NCBI RefSeq assembly: GCF_001536285.1
Contig: NZ_FAOZ01000037.1
Location: 1-64,000 of the forward strand
Reading direction: 5' to 3'
DNA length: 64,000 nt
Source of the DNA: Parafrankia irregularis
GTDB lineage: Bacteria; Actinomycetota; Actinomycetes; Frankiales; Frankiaceae
Shown: one piece after another, positions 62,281-64,000 of the stretch
Layout: the number at the start of each line of letters is the position of its first letter
Position numbering within the stretch: position 1 is the stretch's first letter
Notes under the pieces: generated by a model
Seen by the model: only the letters and a program-made list of their open reading frames with translations
Told to the model about the DNA's origin: nothing
The model's database searches: none
Translations under genes and position numbers: made by a program

Positions 62281-63270
62281 TCACGGGCAGGCCTCGGCGA
62301 GGCCGGCGAGGATGTCCCAGACCGACACGTCCGGCAGTCCAACGCCCAGGCCACCGTCGTCCGTGCTGTAGCAACCATCGTTCCGGCCCTCCGCCGGTGG
62401 CACCCGTGGGTTGCCGCGTGGCGAGCCACCCGTTTCGCGAGCCTGGCCGCCCTGAGCCGCTTCGCCTCGGTCCGGGCTCAGGTCCGCACCGCCGGTGGAC
62501 GATCCCGTCGTGCCAGCCGTGTCACCGGTCGACAGAGATCCCGATCCCGCGGCGTCCGTGACGTCCGGTGCCTCGGGCGACGACGACGGCCACGGCCACG
62601 GCGTGATCCCGCGAAGGCCAGGGGCCGCTCCACCCGGGACAAGGCCCGGCGGCACCAGAGCACCCGGACCCGCCAGGTCCTGGCCGGGTCGGACGCCGGC
62701 CGGGAGCCCATCCCCTGGAAACGCCGGCCCTGGGGACGTCTGGCCTGGCAGGACCTGGCCTGGCAGGACCTGGCCAGGCAGGACCTGCCCCTGCGCTGTC
62801 GACCCTGGCATCGTCGGCCACGGCGGGACGACCGGCTGTGCGTAGGAGCCCGGGCCGCCGGAGCCGAAGGGCGCGGGGAACTGCCGGACCGCTGCGCGCG
62901 GCAGTCCGCTCCCCAGGTCGCCGGCGCGCCCGTCCGTCGGATATCCGTCGGAGAGGCTGGGGTCCGTTCCGAGCGGCCGGGCGGTCACCGTCGCGTCCGG
63001 CCGGTCTCCGCCCGTGGCGAGCACGCCGAAGGTCGCCACGGCGACGGTGAAGCTGGCCGCCGTCAGCAGGCCCGCCATCGGGCGATCATCGATGCCCAGG
63101 AAGCCGATCCGGCCGCGGAGCATGCCGACGATCCCGACCACCAGCGCGATCATGGCAAGGGCCGCGAGCACGCCACTGATCAGGGCGATCACAGCTTGCC
63201 CTGCGACGTCACGCTTTCCCGCATGCGTCCCCCCAGCCACCGATCCGATGTCCGCGGGAACGTACCTCAC
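62281..63270 (-). CDS. Membrane protein with long Pro/Gly-rich extracytoplasmic region
   Basis: A 329-residue protein of unknown function. Two hydrophobic helices near the N-terminus (VIALISGVLAALAMIALVVGIV, in part, ~27-50, and GLLTAASFTVAVATFGVLA ~68-86) are followed by ~240 residues of Pro/Gly/Ser low complexity. This part includes QVLPG pentads from a 15-bp minisatellite near 62740-62788, ending with a short ordered segment DVSVWDILAGLAEACP. The N-terminus resembles DUF4190-type two-helix proteins, which often carry disordered extensions. GTG 63270 is the assumed start. Confidence in coding is good because of the two helices. Confidence 0.6.
   Translation of the reverse strand: MRYVPADIGSVAGGTHAGKRDVAGQAVIALISGVLAALAMIALVVGIVGMLRGRIGFLGIDDRPMAGLLTAASFTVAVATFGVLATGGDRPDATVTARPLGTDPSLSDGYPTDGRAGDLGSGLPRAAVRQFPAPFGSGGPGSYAQPVVPPWPTMPGSTAQGQVLPGQVLPGQVLPGQTSPGPAFPGDGLPAGVRPGQDLAGPGALVPPGLVPGGAAPGLRGITPWPWPSSSPEAPDVTDAAGSGSLSTGDTAGTTGSSTGGADLSPDRGEAAQGGQARETGGSPRGNPRVPPAEGRNDGCYSTDDGGLGVGLPDVSVWDILAGLAEACP
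62740..62788. repeat. 15-bp in-frame minisatellite (QVLPG)
   Basis: Three to four copies of CTGGCCTGGCAGGAC inside the membrane-protein gene, coding VLPGQ pentads on the minus strand. Confidence 0.85.
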
Positions 63271-63358
63271 TCAGGGTAGCCGGATGGTCTCAATTTCAGG
63301 TGTGTCGGCGACTCGAGGGCTGCCCGACGATGGCTCGACACCGACCTCACTCACCGCT

Positions 63359-64000
63359 TCACTTCCGAGCCGCGGGCTTCGACGCGGCAGGCTTCTGAGC
63401 GGGTTTCGACCCAGCCGGCTTCGACCCAGTTGGCTTCGACCCAGCCGGCTTCTGACCAGCCGACCTCGACGCGGCGGGTTTCTGAGCCGATGGCTTCGAT
63501 GTCCCAGGCTTGGACGCCGTCGGCTTCGAGACAACAGGCTTCTGAGTCACGGGCTTTGCCCCCGCAGGCTTCGACGGCTTCTGAGTCACCGGCTTCGACG
63601 CGGCGGACCTGGACACCACAGGCTTCTGAGCCACCGGCTTGGCCGCCGCGGGCTTCGATGCCGCCGGCTTCGAAGCCCCAGGCTTGGCCGCCACCGGCTT
63701 CGACGCCTCGGACTCGGACGCGGCAGGCCTGGACACCACAGGGCGCTGAGCCGCCCTCTCGGTGCCGCTCTCGTGTGCCGGAGCCGAGGTACGTGCGGCG
63801 AGTGGCGAGCGCGCCGCAGGTGACGGGGGCTTCCCGGTGATCGACCGGGCACGGGCGAGCCTGTCGACCGACCGCCGGACCTGGGCGGAAAGGGCACCGA
63901 TCCGATCGCCTCCGGCCGGCACCGCGGAACCGATCGTGCCTGCCGCAACCGCCGCGGTGCTGCTCGTGGGCCACCAGGGGAACGACGGCATCCGCGCCGG
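63359..64000 (-). CDS. Lys/Ala/Pro-rich repetitive protein (histone H1-like composition), partial
   Basis: An at least 210-residue frame open to the right edge, so it may be longer. After an N-terminal segment with RIGALSAQVRRSVDRLARAR, residues ~75-205 are almost all degenerate repeats of the form (A/T)(S/Q)KP(A/V) such as AASKPAAAKP and VTQKPVVSKP. The composition resembles the C-terminal tails of histone H1-like or HupB-like nucleoid proteins and could bind DNA. A secreted or wall-spanning linker is the alternative. One ATG at 63991 could be the start. Of the overlapping frames in this repeat, this one has the most protein-like N-terminus. Confidence 0.5.
   Translation of the reverse strand, partial: PARMPSFPWWPTSSTAAVAAGTIGSAVPAGGDRIGALSAQVRRSVDRLARARSITGKPPSPAARSPLAARTSAPAHESGTERAAQRPVVSRPAASESEASKPVAAKPGASKPAASKPAAAKPVAQKPVVSRSAASKPVTQKPSKPAGAKPVTQKPVVSKPTASKPGTSKPSAQKPAASRSAGQKPAGSKPTGSKPAGSKPAQKPAASKPAARK

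Noticed and set aside
1-64000. CRISPR arrays, tRNA or rRNA genes, transposases
   Set aside because: No spaced identical repeats of CRISPR type, no tRNA-like T-loop in intergenic DNA and no transposase or integrase motif was seen.

Overview
This window is chromosomal DNA of a high-GC actinobacterium. The closest fit is a Frankia-like soil or symbiotic actinomycete. That is inferred from the very GC-rich third codon positions, frequent GTG starts, purine-rich Shine-Dalgarno sites, actinobacterial families (SAV_2336-type signalling proteins, split CysD/CysN, an EfrCD-type ABC pair) and intergenic spacers full of dispersed repeats. I see no rRNA, tRNA, CRISPR array, integrase or transposase.

Left part (1-5.5 kb): a leftward run of an SDR oxidoreductase, a decayed cytochrome P450 remnant, a nitroreductase and cysD-cysN (sulfate activation; cysN runs off the edge). 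A divergent TetR regulator sits behind a degenerate direct-repeat array. A Sir2 deacetylase follows.

Conflict/signalling island (5.8-16.2 kb): an EAD2-EAD1 adaptor, an EAD2-bearing VMAP-like protein, a MoxR AAA+ ATPase and a giant SAV_2336/vWA-NB-ARC-TPR protein (FxsT-like) form a rightward cassette with translational overlaps. Facing it is a two-gene unit on the other strand: a 58-residue FxsA-like precursor peptide and an HExxH protein resembling the alpha-ketoglutarate-dependent peptide beta-hydroxylases. No radical SAM enzyme is present and the peptide lacks the FxSxx C-terminus. This RiPP-plus-NTPase arrangement is the most interesting system here.

Middle (16.5-41.5 kb): acyl-CoA synthetase, secreted DUF2599-like protein, ABC substrate-binding lipoprotein, two glycosyltransferases, HIT and S4 proteins, an uncharacterised two-gene unit with a nuclease-like first gene, MFS exporter, SDR, a FAD-oxidoreductase/methyltransferase fusion with a His-rich linker, lysyl-tRNA synthetase, a heterodimeric ABC exporter with one degenerate site, small membrane and lipoproteins, and a serine hydrolase.

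Right part (42-64 kb): an HTH-like protein, DNA alkylation repair pair (Ada-AlkA fusion and Ogt), a PAS-GGDEF-EAL protein, YccF, an unusual Hsp70-TM-PstS fusion, the transsulfuration enzymes cystathionine beta-synthase and gamma-synthase/lyase, a TPR-like regulator flanked by two copies of a 62-bp inverted-repeat element, an orphan fkbH-ACP-acyltransferase operon closed by a 19-bp perfect palindrome, two flavin reductases, and two low-complexity proteins at the end.
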